This document shows, one piece after another, positions 54,604 to 63,942 of a DNA stretch of 64,000 bases. The stretch comes from Algoriphagus sp. (GTDB lineage: Bacteria > Bacteroidota > Bacteroidia > Cytophagales > Cyclobacteriaceae). Below the pieces are notes generated by a model. It had not been told where the DNA came from and did not search any database. It saw only the letters and a program-made list of their open reading frames with translations. Positions within the stretch are counted from its first letter, which is position 1. The number at the start of each line of letters is the position of its first letter. Location of the stretch: NCBI GenBank assembly GCA_023653075.1, contig JAMNXQ010000004.1, forward strand, positions 30,465 through 94,464. Direction: 5' to 3'. The position numbers and the translations under genes were made by a program.

Positions 54604-55782
54604 ATGATACAAGTTGACGAAAAAGGCTTTTATGGAAAATTTGGGGGCGCTTACATCCCCGAGATGTTGTACCCCAATGTGGAGGAACTTCGAGAAAACT
54701 GGGAGGCCCTAGTAGCCAGTCCAAGTTACCAAGAGGAATTTCAACAACTCCTCAGGGACTTCGTGGGTCGCCCTACACCCCTGTACTTTGCAGCTCGACT
54801 TTCAGAAACGTTTGGAGCCAAAATTTACTTGAAGCGGGAAGACCTCTGCCATACGGGTGCCCACAAGGTCAACAATACCGTCGGTCAGATCATTTTGGCG
54901 AAAAAGCTGGGCAAAAAGCGGATCATCGCCGAAACCGGAGCGGGGCAGCACGGGGTGGCTACTGCTACTGTCTGTGCCTTGATGGGCATGGATTGTACCA
55001 TCTACATGGGCGAACTAGACATCAAGAGGCAACGCCCCAATGTGGAGCGCATGCGCATCCTTGGAGCCAAGGTAGTTCCGGCTGTGTCGGGCTCGAAAAC
55101 CCTCAAAGATGCTACCAACGAGGCCATGCGTGCTTGGATCGCGGATCCTGTGGGCACGCATTACATCATTGGCTCGGTGGTGGGCCCCCATCCTTATCCG
55201 GAGATGGTGGCACGATTTCAGTCCGTCATCTCTGAAGAGATCAAATGGCAGTTGAAGGCAAAAGAAGGCAGGGAAAACCCAGATCTCGTGATTGCTTGTG
55301 TGGGAGGGGGTTCCAATGCTGCAGGAGCATTTTACCATTATTACAATGAACCGGCAGTGAGACTGATCGCAGCGGAAGCCGCAGGCTTGGGAATTCATTC
55401 CGGGAAGTCTGCCGCCACCTCGGTACTGGGCACGCCTGGGATTTTGCATGGTTCCAAGACCTTGGTCATGCAAACCGAAGATGGGCAGGTGATTGAGCCA
55501 CATTCCATCTCAGCAGGCTTGGACTATCCAGGGATTGGACCAGTGCATGCCCACTTGCATGCTGTGGGACGGGCGGAGTTTGTCGGGGTAGAGGATGAAG
55601 ATGCGATGAAGGCAGGAATCCTGCTGAGCCGTACGGAGGGAATTATTCCCGCCATCGAAACGGCCCATGCCATCCATGCCTTGAATCAAATCACGTTCAA
55701 TCCAAACGACCTCATCGTGATTAATCTTTCCGGAAGAGGAGATAAGGATTTGGAAACCTATATCCAATGGGGAAATTATTAA
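54604..55782 (+). CDS. trpB: Tryptophan synthase beta chain
   Basis: 392 aa, normal for TrpB1. [12 protein letters not shown] starts the protein, the PLP-lysine is in [11 protein letters not shown] (about residue 83), [13 protein letters not shown] follows, and the phosphate loop [10 protein letters not shown] is near 227. The C-terminal [13 protein letters not shown] is diagnostic. It condenses indole with serine and pairs with TrpA encoded 55 bases downstream. Confidence 0.98.
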   Translation: MIQVDEKGFYGKFGGAYIPEMLYPNVEELRENWEALVASPSYQEEFQQLLRDFVGRPTPLYFAARLSETFGAKIYLKREDLCHTGAHKVNNTVGQIILAKKLGKKRIIAETGAGQHGVATATVCALMGMDCTIYMGELDIKRQRPNVERMRILGAKVVPAVSGSKTLKDATNEAMRAWIADPVGTHYIIGSVVGPHPYPEMVARFQSVISEEIKWQLKAKEGRENPDLVIACVGGGSNAAGAFYHYYNEPAVRLIAAEAAGLGIHSGKSAATSVLGTPGILHGSKTLVMQTEDGQVIEPHSISAGLDYPGIGPVHAHLHAVGRAEFVGVEDEDAMKAGILLSRTEGIIPAIETAHAIHALNQITFNPNDLIVINLSGRGDKDLETYIQWGNY

Positions 55783-55837
55783 ATGGCAGCAATCCGAAGA
55801 ATCGCTTTCCATTCTTTTTCACAGAAGCATTGAACTT

Positions 55838-56617
55838 ATGAATCGAATAGACTATTTATTTCAAACCAAAAAAGAGCGTGTGCTCTCCATCTACGTGACG
55901 GCCGGCTTCCCGAACCTAGAGGATACGCTTCCCGTAATGGAAGCCATCCAAGCAGCTGGCGCAGACATCATTGAACTTGGAATCCCCTATTCTGATCCGA
56001 TTGCAGACGGGCCTACGATCCAAGAGAGCAATACCCAAGCCTTGGAAAATGGGATGAGTATCAAAACTCTTTTCAGCCAATTGCTAGGTTTCCGTGCCAA
56101 AATCCATGTTCCCGTAATCCTCATGGGTTACCTCAATCCAATCATGCAGTTTGGGGTAGTGGAGTTTTGCAAAAAATGCAAGCAGGTAGGGATTGATGGA
56201 CTGATTCTGCCAGACTTACCCATGAGCCAGTATTTGGAGGAGTACAAGGCCCTTTTTGAAGAATATGGCTTGTTTATCAGTTTCCTGATCTCTCCTCAAA
56301 CCTCCGAGAAGCGAATTCGAGAAGTGGATGAACACTCCAGTGGGTTCATTTACATGGTATCTTCTCATGCGATTACGGGTGCCAAGTCAGCGATTTCTAA
56401 GGAGCAGGAAGTGTATTTTGAGCGAGTGGCGGGGATGAATCTAAACCATCCTCGCTTGATTGGTTTTGGAATTTCGGATGCTGCCACCTTTCAACTTGCC
56501 TCGCGATACAGCCAGGGAGCGATTATAGGGTCGGCATTGATCAAGCACATTGCCTATTCTTTGGACTTGAACAAGGACATTCATGCCTTTATTAAGGGTG
56601 TATTGACCCCAGAATAG
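55838..56617 (+). CDS. trpA: Tryptophan synthase alpha chain
   Basis: 259 aa TIM barrel. Catalytic Glu lies in IIELGIPYSDPIADGPTIQ (about residues 46-64) and Asp in GIDGLILPDLPM (about 122-133). GFIYMVSSHAITGAK and GFGISDA form the phosphate site. It releases indole from indole-3-glycerol phosphate for TrpB. It is the last trp gene; a 270-base gap with no feature I can support precedes phhA. Confidence 0.97.
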   Translation: MNRIDYLFQTKKERVLSIYVTAGFPNLEDTLPVMEAIQAAGADIIELGIPYSDPIADGPTIQESNTQALENGMSIKTLFSQLLGFRAKIHVPVILMGYLNPIMQFGVVEFCKKCKQVGIDGLILPDLPMSQYLEEYKALFEEYGLFISFLISPQTSEKRIREVDEHSSGFIYMVSSHAITGAKSAISKEQEVYFERVAGMNLNHPRLIGFGISDAATFQLASRYSQGAIIGSALIKHIAYSLDLNKDIHAFIKGVLTPE

Positions 56618-56889
56618 GCTAGGTGTAAGCCTAATGACAAAGAACTTGTTGTGGTACCTAAATTTCATGCGTAACTTAGAGTTTACTAGAGTTAAAAACC
56701 CTGCCCTGCTCTGTTTTATGTTTATCAGTTAAAAGTCAACTAGAAAGCAGCGTAGGAATAGGTACTAAATTTATGCAACACTGAGGTAGTTTTCCGAGTT
56801 CAAACCTAAAGCATACCAGTCCAAGTTCTAATTGACACTAGTAGTAAAGTTGCGTACCCAGATTACCTAAAGAGTTAAACCCAAATACA

Positions 56890-57672
56890 ATGATAGAAAA
56901 ACCCAAAGCGTGGGTCTTTTCGGACCCAAGGTTAAAGGATATGCGTCAGAATTATGCTGCGTATACGGAAGAAGATTTTCAGGTCTGGAAGATTCTTTTT
57001 GAGCGGCAAGTACCTCAGCTTCCCAAAGCGGCTTCCAAGGCCTACTTGGAAGGGATGAAAACAGTACAATTTACTGCAGACCGGATAGCGAATTTTGAGG
57101 AATTAAACGAGATCCTCCGGAGGACCACGGGATGGCAGGTTCAGGTAGTTCCGGGATTGATAGACGATGACTTGTTTTTTGGTTTGCTGAGCAACAAGCG
57201 TTTTCCTTCCTCTACCTGGCTTCGAAAAATGGAGCAGCTGGACTATTTGGAAGAGCCCGACATGTTTCACGATGCCTTTGCCCACATGCCTTTATTGACC
57301 AATCAGTCCTATGTGGACTTTTTGGAAAAGTTGAGTGCACTGGCTTTAACCTACATTCAAAATCCTTGGGCGATCCAATTGCTCAGCCGAATTTACTGGT
57401 TCACCATCGAATTTGGATTGATTCGAGAAGATGGAGAGCTCCGCGTCTATGGAGCTGGGATATTGAGTTCGGCAGGAGAGACTAGCTATGCTCTTTTTAA
57501 TGAACCGAGTCACTTTGCCTATGATGTACGTCAAATTATGACGACCACCTATTGGAAAGACCGCTTTCAGGATAAGTATTGGGTCATTGAAAGTTACGAG
57601 CAGTTGTTTGCCTCTCTTCCGGAAATAGAATTCGTTCTGGAGGAACTCATCCTGACTGAAAATAAGAATTAA
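56890..57672 (+). CDS. phhA: Phenylalanine 4-monooxygenase
   Basis: 260 aa, the size of bacterial phenylalanine hydroxylases without a regulatory domain. The non-haem iron ligands are visible: the two histidines in EPDMFHDAFAHMP (about residues 119-131) and the glutamate in YWFTIEFGLI (about 170-179). QVVPGLIDDDLFFGLLSNKRFPS is the pterin-site region. It converts phenylalanine to tyrosine with tetrahydropterin and O2. It stands alone between the trp and his genes. Confidence 0.94.
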   Translation: MIEKPKAWVFSDPRLKDMRQNYAAYTEEDFQVWKILFERQVPQLPKAASKAYLEGMKTVQFTADRIANFEELNEILRRTTGWQVQVVPGLIDDDLFFGLLSNKRFPSSTWLRKMEQLDYLEEPDMFHDAFAHMPLLTNQSYVDFLEKLSALALTYIQNPWAIQLLSRIYWFTIEFGLIREDGELRVYGAGILSSAGETSYALFNEPSHFAYDVRQIMTTTYWKDRFQDKYWVIESYEQLFASLPEIEFVLEELILTENKN

Positions 57673-57726
57673 GCGAGTAGAAAAGGGCCCAGCTTGGAAG
57701 TGTTGGGTTCCACCTTGAAATTATCC

Positions 57727-58332
57727 ATGAAAGTAGTTTTAATCAAGTACAATGCCGGTAATGTGCAATCTGTCCTTTACGCCTTAGCACGTTTAGGGGT
57801 GGAGGCAGAGCTTACGGATGAGATCGAAAAAATCCGATCTGCTGATCGGGTAATTTTTCCCGGTCAGGGAGAGGCGAGTTCAGCCATGTCTTACTTGAAA
57901 GAACGTAGGTTGGACCAGGTGATTCAGGAAATCAAGCAACCTTTTTTAGGGGTGTGTCTGGGTTTGCAACTGCTCTGTACCCACTCCGAGGAGAATGATA
58001 CGGACTGCTTGGGAATTTTTCCTATCAAGGTCAAACGATTCATACCTAGCGCTTATAGCCAGGAAAAAGTTCCACATGTAGGTTGGAATTCCTTGGAAAA
58101 CCTAGTGAAAAACCCCTTGTTTAAAGACTTGCCGGAGTCCAAGTTTATGTATTATGTGCACAGCTACTATGCCGAATTGGGTGAACACACCCTAGCAACG
58201 ACCTCCTATATTCATGACTTTACAGCCCTACTGCATCGGGATAATTATTGGGCCATTCAAGCCCATCCCGAAAAAAGTGGAGCACTAGGGGAAAAGCTAT
58301 TGGAGAATTTTCTAGCAATTCCTTCTAACTAA
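57727..58332 (+). CDS. hisH: Imidazole glycerol phosphate synthase subunit HisH
   Basis: 201 aa from the ATG at 57727 (MKVVLIKYNAGNVQSVLYAL). The nucleophile is in FLGVCLGLQLLCTHSE (cysteine about residue 78), and the His/Glu pair in WAIQAHPEKSG near the C-terminus. VIFPGQGEASSAM is the oxyanion-loop region. It hydrolyses glutamine and channels ammonia to HisF, encoded two genes later. The next gene, hisA, starts after 58 bases. Confidence 0.96.
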   Translation: MKVVLIKYNAGNVQSVLYALARLGVEAELTDEIEKIRSADRVIFPGQGEASSAMSYLKERRLDQVIQEIKQPFLGVCLGLQLLCTHSEENDTDCLGIFPIKVKRFIPSAYSQEKVPHVGWNSLENLVKNPLFKDLPESKFMYYVHSYYAELGEHTLATTSYIHDFTALLHRDNYWAIQAHPEKSGALGEKLLENFLAIPSN

Positions 58333-58390
58333 ATCTAATTCAATACAGCGTTTCAGGTGGTTTATTCTGCCGATTCCAAGCACTAAAACC

Positions 58391-59113
58391 ATGCATGTAA
58401 TCCCAGCTATAGATTTGATTGGAGGCAAGTGCGTTCGCCTCAGCCAAGGCGACTACAATCGGAAAACCGAATACCATGAGAATCCCTTGGAGATGGCCAA
58501 GCGTTTTGAAGGAGCAGGGCTGTCTCGATTGCATTTGGTGGATTTGGATGGAGCCAAAGCCAAGAAAATCGTGAATGGAGACGTGTTGCAGCGTATTTGT
58601 TCAGGGACTCAATTGGCGGTGGATTTTGGGGGAGGCATTCAATCTCAGGAAGAAATCGAGAAGGCATTTGACTTAGGTGCCCGACAAGTGACTGGAGGTA
58701 GTATTGCGGTACGGAATCCAAGTTTGGTTGAGGCTTGGCTAGCGAAATTTGGCGCAGATCGGATTATTTTAGGTGCCGACGCCAAGGATAAAAAAATTGC
58801 CGTGGGGGGTTGGGAGGAGACTACCACGCTAGAATTGATACCTTTCATCCGAGGGTATTACCAAAAGGGTATTCGTGAAGTGATCTGTACCGATGTAGCA
58901 AAAGATGGATTGCTTCAAGGCCCTTCCTTTGGCTTGTATGCCGAGATTTTGCAGGAGTTGCCCGATTTAAAGCTCATTGCCAGTGGAGGAGTGTCTTGTA
59001 GGAAGGACCTGGAAGACCTTCAAAAGACCGGTGTTTATGGGGCCATTGTTGGGAAAGCCTACTACGAAGGGAAGCTGACTTTGGAAGAGCTAGCTCAATT
59101 CGAAGAAAATTAA
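58391..59113 (+). CDS. hisA: Phosphoribosylformimino-5-aminoimidazole carboxamide ribotide isomerase
   Basis: 240 aa half-barrel-repeat TIM barrel. IPAIDLIGGKCVRLSQGDY opens the protein with the catalytic Asp at residue 8. HLVDLDGAKAKK, VDFGGGIQS, ILGADAKD and the second Asp in VICTDVAKDGLLQGP follow, with ASGGV near the end. It is the fourth-step isomerase of histidine synthesis. Confidence 0.96.
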   Translation: MHVIPAIDLIGGKCVRLSQGDYNRKTEYHENPLEMAKRFEGAGLSRLHLVDLDGAKAKKIVNGDVLQRICSGTQLAVDFGGGIQSQEEIEKAFDLGARQVTGGSIAVRNPSLVEAWLAKFGADRIILGADAKDKKIAVGGWEETTTLELIPFIRGYYQKGIREVICTDVAKDGLLQGPSFGLYAEILQELPDLKLIASGGVSCRKDLEDLQKTGVYGAIVGKAYYEGKLTLEELAQFEEN

Positions 59114-59161
59114 TTTCTCCATTACTTTATTCTAGTCTAATTTACCTGATACGATTTATCC

Positions 59162-59917
59162 ATGTTAACCAAACGAATTATCCCTTGCCTTGACATCAAA
59201 GATGGCCGCACGGTCAAAGGGGTTAATTTTGTAGAGCTTCGAGATGCGGGTGATCCAGTGGCTTTGGCCAAACTCTATTCCGAGCAGGGCGCGGATGAAC
59301 TCGTATTTTTGGACATTACCGCTACGGTGGACAAGCGAAAAACCCTGGTAGATCTGGTGACTCAGGTGGCCAAGGAGGTTCGAATTCCCTTTACCGTAGG
59401 TGGAGGCATCGGATCGATAGCCGACGTGTATGCCTTGTTGGCTGCCGGTGCAGATAAGATCTCCATTAACTCTGCAGCAGTGGCTAGGCCGGAACTTGTG
59501 GATGCCTTGGCACGGGAGTTTGGCTCCCAATGCATTGTGGTAGCCATTGATTCTAGACAGAGGGATAGAAAAGATTGGGTACACACGCATGGAGGGAGGA
59601 AAGTAACCACCTTGCAGACTAATGCTTGGGCGAAGGAACTAGCAGATCGAGGTGCGGGTGAGATTCTACTCACTTCCATGGATCATGACGGAACCAAGGA
59701 AGGTTTTGCTTTGGATTTGACTGCCGCGATTTCAAGTACACTACCTATTCCGGTAATTGCCTCCGGAGGAGCGGGTGGCATGCTACATTTCAAAGACGTG
59801 TTTACCCTTGGAAAAGCGGATGCAGCCTTAGCGGCAAGTATTTTTCACTTCAAGGAAATAGGGATTCTAGAATTGAAAATGTATTTGGAGAAGGAAGGGG
59901 TAGTAGTGCGGAATTGA
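59162..59917 (+). CDS. hisF: Imidazole glycerol phosphate synthase subunit HisF
   Basis: 251 aa. [19 protein letters not shown] has the catalytic Asp (residue 11); [20 protein letters not shown], the second Asp in [17 protein letters not shown] (about residue 176) and VIASGGAGG are in canonical order. It cyclises PRFAR with ammonia from HisH to IGP and AICAR. A repetitive gene-free stretch follows before hisIE. Confidence 0.97.
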   Translation: MLTKRIIPCLDIKDGRTVKGVNFVELRDAGDPVALAKLYSEQGADELVFLDITATVDKRKTLVDLVTQVAKEVRIPFTVGGGIGSIADVYALLAAGADKISINSAAVARPELVDALAREFGSQCIVVAIDSRQRDRKDWVHTHGGRKVTTLQTNAWAKELADRGAGEILLTSMDHDGTKEGFALDLTAAISSTLPIPVIASGGAGGMLHFKDVFTLGKADAALAASIFHFKEIGILELKMYLEKEGVVVRN

Positions 59918-60262
59918 AATAGAGTGGAAATACGGTAGAAATAAAATGGAAATACGGTTGAAATACCTTGAAATAGAGTGGAAATAAACTCCCCTTCGCT
60001 TCGTGAAATAGGATAGAACGACGAGTGGGATGACCTATTTCACCGAGCTTGCTCGGTTTATTTCCATTGTATTTCATTTTTAAAATTAAAAAATATGATT
60101 ATCCGCAATCACTCCAGTAGCTTAAAACATCCTTGAATTTCTGCGGATAATCGTCGACAGACGACTGTCTTCAGACCACAGCTCACCTAAAGGAACTTCA
60201 AACCTTACTTTTCTTTGGGTGCTGGTAACAAAGCGGATAATCAGTTAAAAAAAATAGTTAAA
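59918..60262. repeat. Gene-free repetitive stretch between hisF and hisIE
   Basis: GGAAATA- and TTGAAATA-type units recur about seven times at 59925-59990 (TAGAGTGGAAATA twice, ATACGGTTGAAATA). A hairpin ACCGAGCTTGCTCGGT lies at about 60044, and an inverted pair ATTATCCGCA / TGCGGATAAT at about 60096 and 60140. GCGGATAATC occurs again at about 60233. No open frame is convincing. Confidence 0.6.
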
Positions 60263-60859
60263 ATGAATATAGATTTCAAAAAGATGGAAGGGCTCATGCC
60301 GGCAGTGGTCCAGGATGAACTGAGTGGAAAGGTATTGATGCTCGGCTACATGAATGAGGAGGCACTTGTCAGGACCCAAGAATCGGGGAGAGTTACCTTT
60401 TTCTCGCGCAGCAAAAATAGACTATGGACCAAGGGAGAGACTTCGGGTAATTTCCTTGAAGTGATCAGCATGCAGGAGGACTGTGATGGTGATGCCATTC
60501 TAGTCAAAGCCAAGCCACTCGGGCCTGTTTGCCATACCGGAGCAGCCACTTGTTTTGACGAATCAAACACCTCTCAAACTGGATTTATCGACCATCTTCG
60601 GGCCATTATCAAAGATCGAAAAGTAAACCCTACAGAAGGTTCGTATACCGCAAGTCTTTTCGCAAAAGGGATCAACAAATTGGCTCAGAAAGTAGGGGAA
60701 GAGGCTGTTGAACTGGTGATTGAATCCAAAGATGACAACAAAGAACTTTTTTTGGGTGAGGCGGCAGATCTCCTATTTCACTACCTGGTACTTTTGGAAG
60801 CCAAAGGTTACGAATTGGATGAAGTAGTGGAAGTACTCAAACAACGGCATTCAAACTAA
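60263..60859 (+). CDS. hisI: Bifunctional phosphoribosyl-AMP cyclohydrolase / phosphoribosyl-ATP pyrophosphatase
   Basis: 198 aa from the ATG at 60263 (MNIDFKKMEGLMPAVV). The HisI half (residues 1-~105) has LMLGYMNEEAL, FFSRSKNRLWTKGETSGN, the zinc/metal site DCDGDAILVKA and CHTGAATCF. The HisE half (~110-198) has the pyrophosphatase motif KVGEEAVELVIES. The fusion catalyses steps two and three of histidine synthesis. hisG, hisD, hisC and hisB are not in the window. Confidence 0.96.
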   Translation: MNIDFKKMEGLMPAVVQDELSGKVLMLGYMNEEALVRTQESGRVTFFSRSKNRLWTKGETSGNFLEVISMQEDCDGDAILVKAKPLGPVCHTGAATCFDESNTSQTGFIDHLRAIIKDRKVNPTEGSYTASLFAKGINKLAQKVGEEAVELVIESKDDNKELFLGEAADLLFHYLVLLEAKGYELDEVVEVLKQRHSN

Positions 60860-60880
60860 TTCAGCATTCAGTGGGAATAA

Positions 60881-60916
60881 AAAAAGAGCTCGGTAATTTC
60901 ATCGAGCTCTTTTTTG
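60881..60916. terminator. Bidirectional terminator between hisIE and the S41 peptidase gene
   Basis: Stem AAAAAGAGCTCG / CGAGCTCTTTTT (12 bp, 10-base loop) with T-runs on both strands separates two convergent genes. Confidence 0.9.
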
Positions 60917-60933
60917 TTAGCGTAATTTTCTTT

Positions 60934-62271
60934 TCAGAAAACTGGAAATTCTTGTTGCAATCCTTTGAAGGCGTCGATGATTTCCCAACTTGGCTTGTAG
61001 TAGGTGTCTTTCATACGGTTGCCCACCGTGCCCGTACGGATGTATTGGATGGCAGCTGCCAGACGAAGATCCTTTACATCTCCCCAAGCAAATTGTGGAC
61101 TATCACCTACTTTAAAATCGGCTGGAAATCCTTCGAAATATTCTGCTTTGCCAGCTGCATTAGCGATAGCAAAGGTAATTGGAACTACTTCCACGTTGTT
61201 GGTTTGTAGGATACGGTTGTAGCTAGAAAGCGGGAAAGAGCCCACCGGCTTTCCAAAGGTATTGTCTCCAATCAAGACTACATCCATGTAAGGATCCAAT
61301 GCATTGATAATCAATTCGGAGGCAGAAGCGGAACTGCGGGAGGTCAAGAAAATCACACGAGTCAAGTTAATGCTTCCAATTTTACTAAAATTCCGTGAGG
61401 AATTTTGAGCAGTTTTCATTGCGTTTAACTGATTGGTATACATCAGGCGACCTGTATTTGAAGATTGCACGAGGTAATTACAGATCTGTTCGGCCACTGC
61501 TACTGATCCTCCTCCATTGTAACGGAGGTCTATGATTAATTCTTGCACGCCTTGATTTTGGAAAAATTCCATGCTCGTTTGCACTTCTGCACTACGCGTA
61601 GGGCTGAGACCTGCAGTTGCCTTGAAACTTTGGTAGGCCCAGTAGCCGACTTTTTTGGCATCTACTTGAATTACACGTTGATCCAATACCGAATTGGACT
61701 GGTACTCTGCCTTCACATTGCTGCGCGTGGTGGTGGTTCCATCCGGTAGTTTGAAGGTGAATGTGTTGGTAATCCCTGGGTCAGAAGTGCCCAACTTGAA
61801 GTCATAGCCTCCAGTGGCAGTTTTGTAATCTGCGATGGGTTTGCCATTGATTTGGGTGATTTCCCAACCTCTTTTCCAGCCATCCTTGCCTGCGGGAGAT
61901 TCCGCAAACACAAAGGATACGTAGAGTTTTTCATCAGCAGTAAAGGCAAAGCCAAATCCGTGACCTGCATTTCTACCAACAAAGGAATTGTTGAAGGCCT
62001 CTTGGGTAGTTAGGTAAGAAAAGCGGTCAATTGGCTTGTAAATGATCCCGTCTAGCAAAGCTTCGTTGGAGGCATACTTGGTTAAATCAACGGTCACAGG
62101 CAATTGTCCATTCCAGAAGTACCATTCTCGCATCACATCCACGATGGCTTTTTTGACTTCATCTACCACTGGTTTGTCTGGGGTAGGGGTCGTAGTTGTT
62201 GGTTCCTCTGTAGGAGTGCAAGACCACAAACCGATCCACAACCAAGCACTTATCCAAATCAATTTTTTCAT
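60934..62271 (-). CDS. S41 family peptidase, lipoprotein
   Basis: 445 aa with a lipobox WIGLWSC (cysteine at residue 18) and a Thr/Pro-rich tether (about 20-37). An N-terminal helical domain precedes a PDZ-like region (KRGWEITQINGKPIADY). The S41 core has ELIIDLRYNGGGSVAVAEQI, the catalytic serine in LTSRSSASASELII and the lysine in GDNTFGKPVGS. It is related to C-terminal processing peptidases and tricorn-core proteases and is likely anchored in the envelope. Convergent with hisIE. Confidence 0.9.
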   Translation of the reverse strand: MKKLIWISAWLWIGLWSCTPTEEPTTTTPTPDKPVVDEVKKAIVDVMREWYFWNGQLPVTVDLTKYASNEALLDGIIYKPIDRFSYLTTQEAFNNSFVGRNAGHGFGFAFTADEKLYVSFVFAESPAGKDGWKRGWEITQINGKPIADYKTATGGYDFKLGTSDPGITNTFTFKLPDGTTTTRSNVKAEYQSNSVLDQRVIQVDAKKVGYWAYQSFKATAGLSPTRSAEVQTSMEFFQNQGVQELIIDLRYNGGGSVAVAEQICNYLVQSSNTGRLMYTNQLNAMKTAQNSSRNFSKIGSINLTRVIFLTSRSSASASELIINALDPYMDVVLIGDNTFGKPVGSFPLSSYNRILQTNNVEVVPITFAIANAAGKAEYFEGFPADFKVGDSPQFAWGDVKDLRLAAAIQYIRTGTVGNRMKDTYYKPSWEIIDAFKGLQQEFPVF

Positions 62272-62318
62272 AGGAGCAGTCTAATTTTAATAACTAACGT
62301 AAAATTGGGTTTATTGGT

Positions 62319-62714
62319 TTAAACTAAAATATCATACACCTTTACTGACTTCCAAAAGGAAGAATAATTGGCGATAAATTCCAAATGAAGTGGATCCTTC
62401 TGGTAAGCGGCTTGTCCTTCCAAGGAGTCAAAAAAGAGACTGCAGGATACGTGAAAGCTATGGTCTACCACTTCTCGTTTTTCGGTAGGAGCAGGAACAC
62501 CCTGGTAAAACTGGGTCACATCCTTGCAGCGTCCCAACATCGGGACAGCATCTCGAAGAAACTCGGCAACATCCGATTCTTTATGTAGCCAGAAATATAC
62601 TTGGTGGATGATTTTTTGAGTTGCCATGGTTTTAGAATGGGTCAAGTGAATAGGAACTAAACTTGCAGCACTTGCAAGCGAAATTGTTTGAATAAATTTT
62701 CGTCTAGATTTCAT
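62319..62714 (-). CDS. Dabb family protein with twin-arginine-type signal
   Basis: 131 aa. The N-terminus MKSRRKFIQTISLASAASLV has an SRRKF motif and a mild hydrophobic core, typical of a Tat signal. The mature part (KIIHQVYFWLHKESDVAEFLRD, VDHSFHVSCSLFFDSLEGQAAYQKDPLHLEF) matches the stress-responsive Dabb alpha/beta-barrel family. Its substrate is unknown. It is 47 bases upstream of the S41 gene in the same direction and divergent from the aldo/keto reductase gene. Confidence 0.85.
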   Translation of the reverse strand: MKSRRKFIQTISLASAASLVPIHLTHSKTMATQKIIHQVYFWLHKESDVAEFLRDAVPMLGRCKDVTQFYQGVPAPTEKREVVDHSFHVSCSLFFDSLEGQAAYQKDPLHLEFIANYSSFWKSVKVYDILV

Positions 62715-62852
62715 GATTTTCTAGCTTCAGACACGCATCGTTAATCTATCTGAGTTTTGCTGAGGCGGGATAAATATAAAAATTTATCTTGCTTTCTCGA
62801 ATAGCGCTGATAGATATATGCTGGTTTGAAAACTTCTAAATCAATTGAAACT

Positions 62853-63839
62853 ATGAATTATCGTGTACTTGGAAAAACAGGCTGGTCAATTTCAGAAATT
62901 GGGCTAGGTACTTGGCAGGTGGGAGGGGGCTGGGGAAAGCCTTTTGATTCCAAAATAGCGTCTCAACTGTTGCACGCAGCTTTTGATCAGGGAGTAAATT
63001 TTATAGATACGGCCGATGTGTACGATGGAGGATTGAGTGAAGCTGCCGTAGGAAAGGCGGTCAGAGAGCGTAGTGAACCCATTTACGTGGCCACTAAGTG
63101 TGGTCGACGCCTGCAACCGCATGATGCAGCTGGCTATACGCCAACAAACCTTCAGAAATTTGTGGAAGATAGCCTTCGGAATACCCGGTTGGAACGGTTG
63201 GATTTAATTCAATTGCACTGTCCACCCAGTCCTGTCTATGCTCGTGATGAGGTCTTTGGTGTGTTTGATGACTTGATCCAACAAGGAAAAGTAGGCGCAC
63301 TTGGGGTGAGTATTGAAAAGGTGTCCGAAGGAATTCGCTCCATGGATTACTCCGTGGTATCTTCCATTCAGGTGATTGTGAATTTGTTTCGGCAAAAGCC
63401 AGTTGAAGAACTTTTTGAACTAGCCGAGGAGAAAAATGTAGGCTTGATCGTGCGTGTGCCTCTGGCTAGTGGATTGCTCACTGGAAAAATCACCAAGCAA
63501 ACTACTTTTGATGCTGAGGATCACCGATTTTTCAATCGGGAGGGCAAGGCCTTTGATAAAGGGGAGACTTTCTCAGGTGTGCCTTTGGACTTGGGTTTTG
63601 AGGCGGTGGAAGAATTGAAAACTCATTTTTCAGAAGGATACGATCTAGGTGCCCAAGCGCTGCGCTGGGTGCTGATGCACCGGCAAGTGAGTACGGTGAT
63701 CCCTGGAGCCTCTTCTTTGGGTCAGGTAGACCAGAATATTCGTGCAGGTCAATTGCCTCACTTGAGTCCCCATCAAATGCAGGAGGCTTCTCGTATTTAC
63801 GAGCACTACATCAAGGCACAGGTACACGGGCAGTGGTAA
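62853..63839 (+). CDS. Aldo/keto reductase
   Basis: 328 aa from the ATG at 62853 (MNYRVLGKTGWSISEIGLG); an upstream in-frame start adds nine residues unlike the family. The catalytic tetrad region is present: FIDTADVYDGGLSE (Asp/Tyr, about residues 46-59), the lysine in IYVATKCGRR and DLIQLHCPPS (His). ALRWVLMHRQVSTVIPGASS binds NADPH. Substrate unknown. It is followed within about 20 bases by the IS1182-like end. Confidence 0.92.
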   Translation: MNYRVLGKTGWSISEIGLGTWQVGGGWGKPFDSKIASQLLHAAFDQGVNFIDTADVYDGGLSEAAVGKAVRERSEPIYVATKCGRRLQPHDAAGYTPTNLQKFVEDSLRNTRLERLDLIQLHCPPSPVYARDEVFGVFDDLIQQGKVGALGVSIEKVSEGIRSMDYSVVSSIQVIVNLFRQKPVEELFELAEEKNVGLIVRVPLASGLLTGKITKQTTFDAEDHRFFNREGKAFDKGETFSGVPLDLGFEAVEELKTHFSEGYDLGAQALRWVLMHRQVSTVIPGASSLGQVDQNIRAGQLPHLSPHQMQEASRIYEHYIKAQVHGQW

Positions 63840-63882
63840 GTACAAAAAAAATGAGGCTGTCTCAAAAGTCTCTTAAAATTAG

Positions 63883-63910
63883 AAGGCTAGTCGATTTCTC
63901 GGCTAGCCTT
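63883..63910 (+). terminator. Hairpin terminator near the IS end
   Basis: AAGGCTAG / CTAGCCTT stem with a 12-base loop, followed by TCTTGTTT. It probably belongs to the IS and blocks transcription from outside; it also ends the aldo/keto reductase transcript. Confidence 0.7.
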
Positions 63911-63942
63911 TCTTGTTTAACTCAAAATTGTTATTTTGAGGT

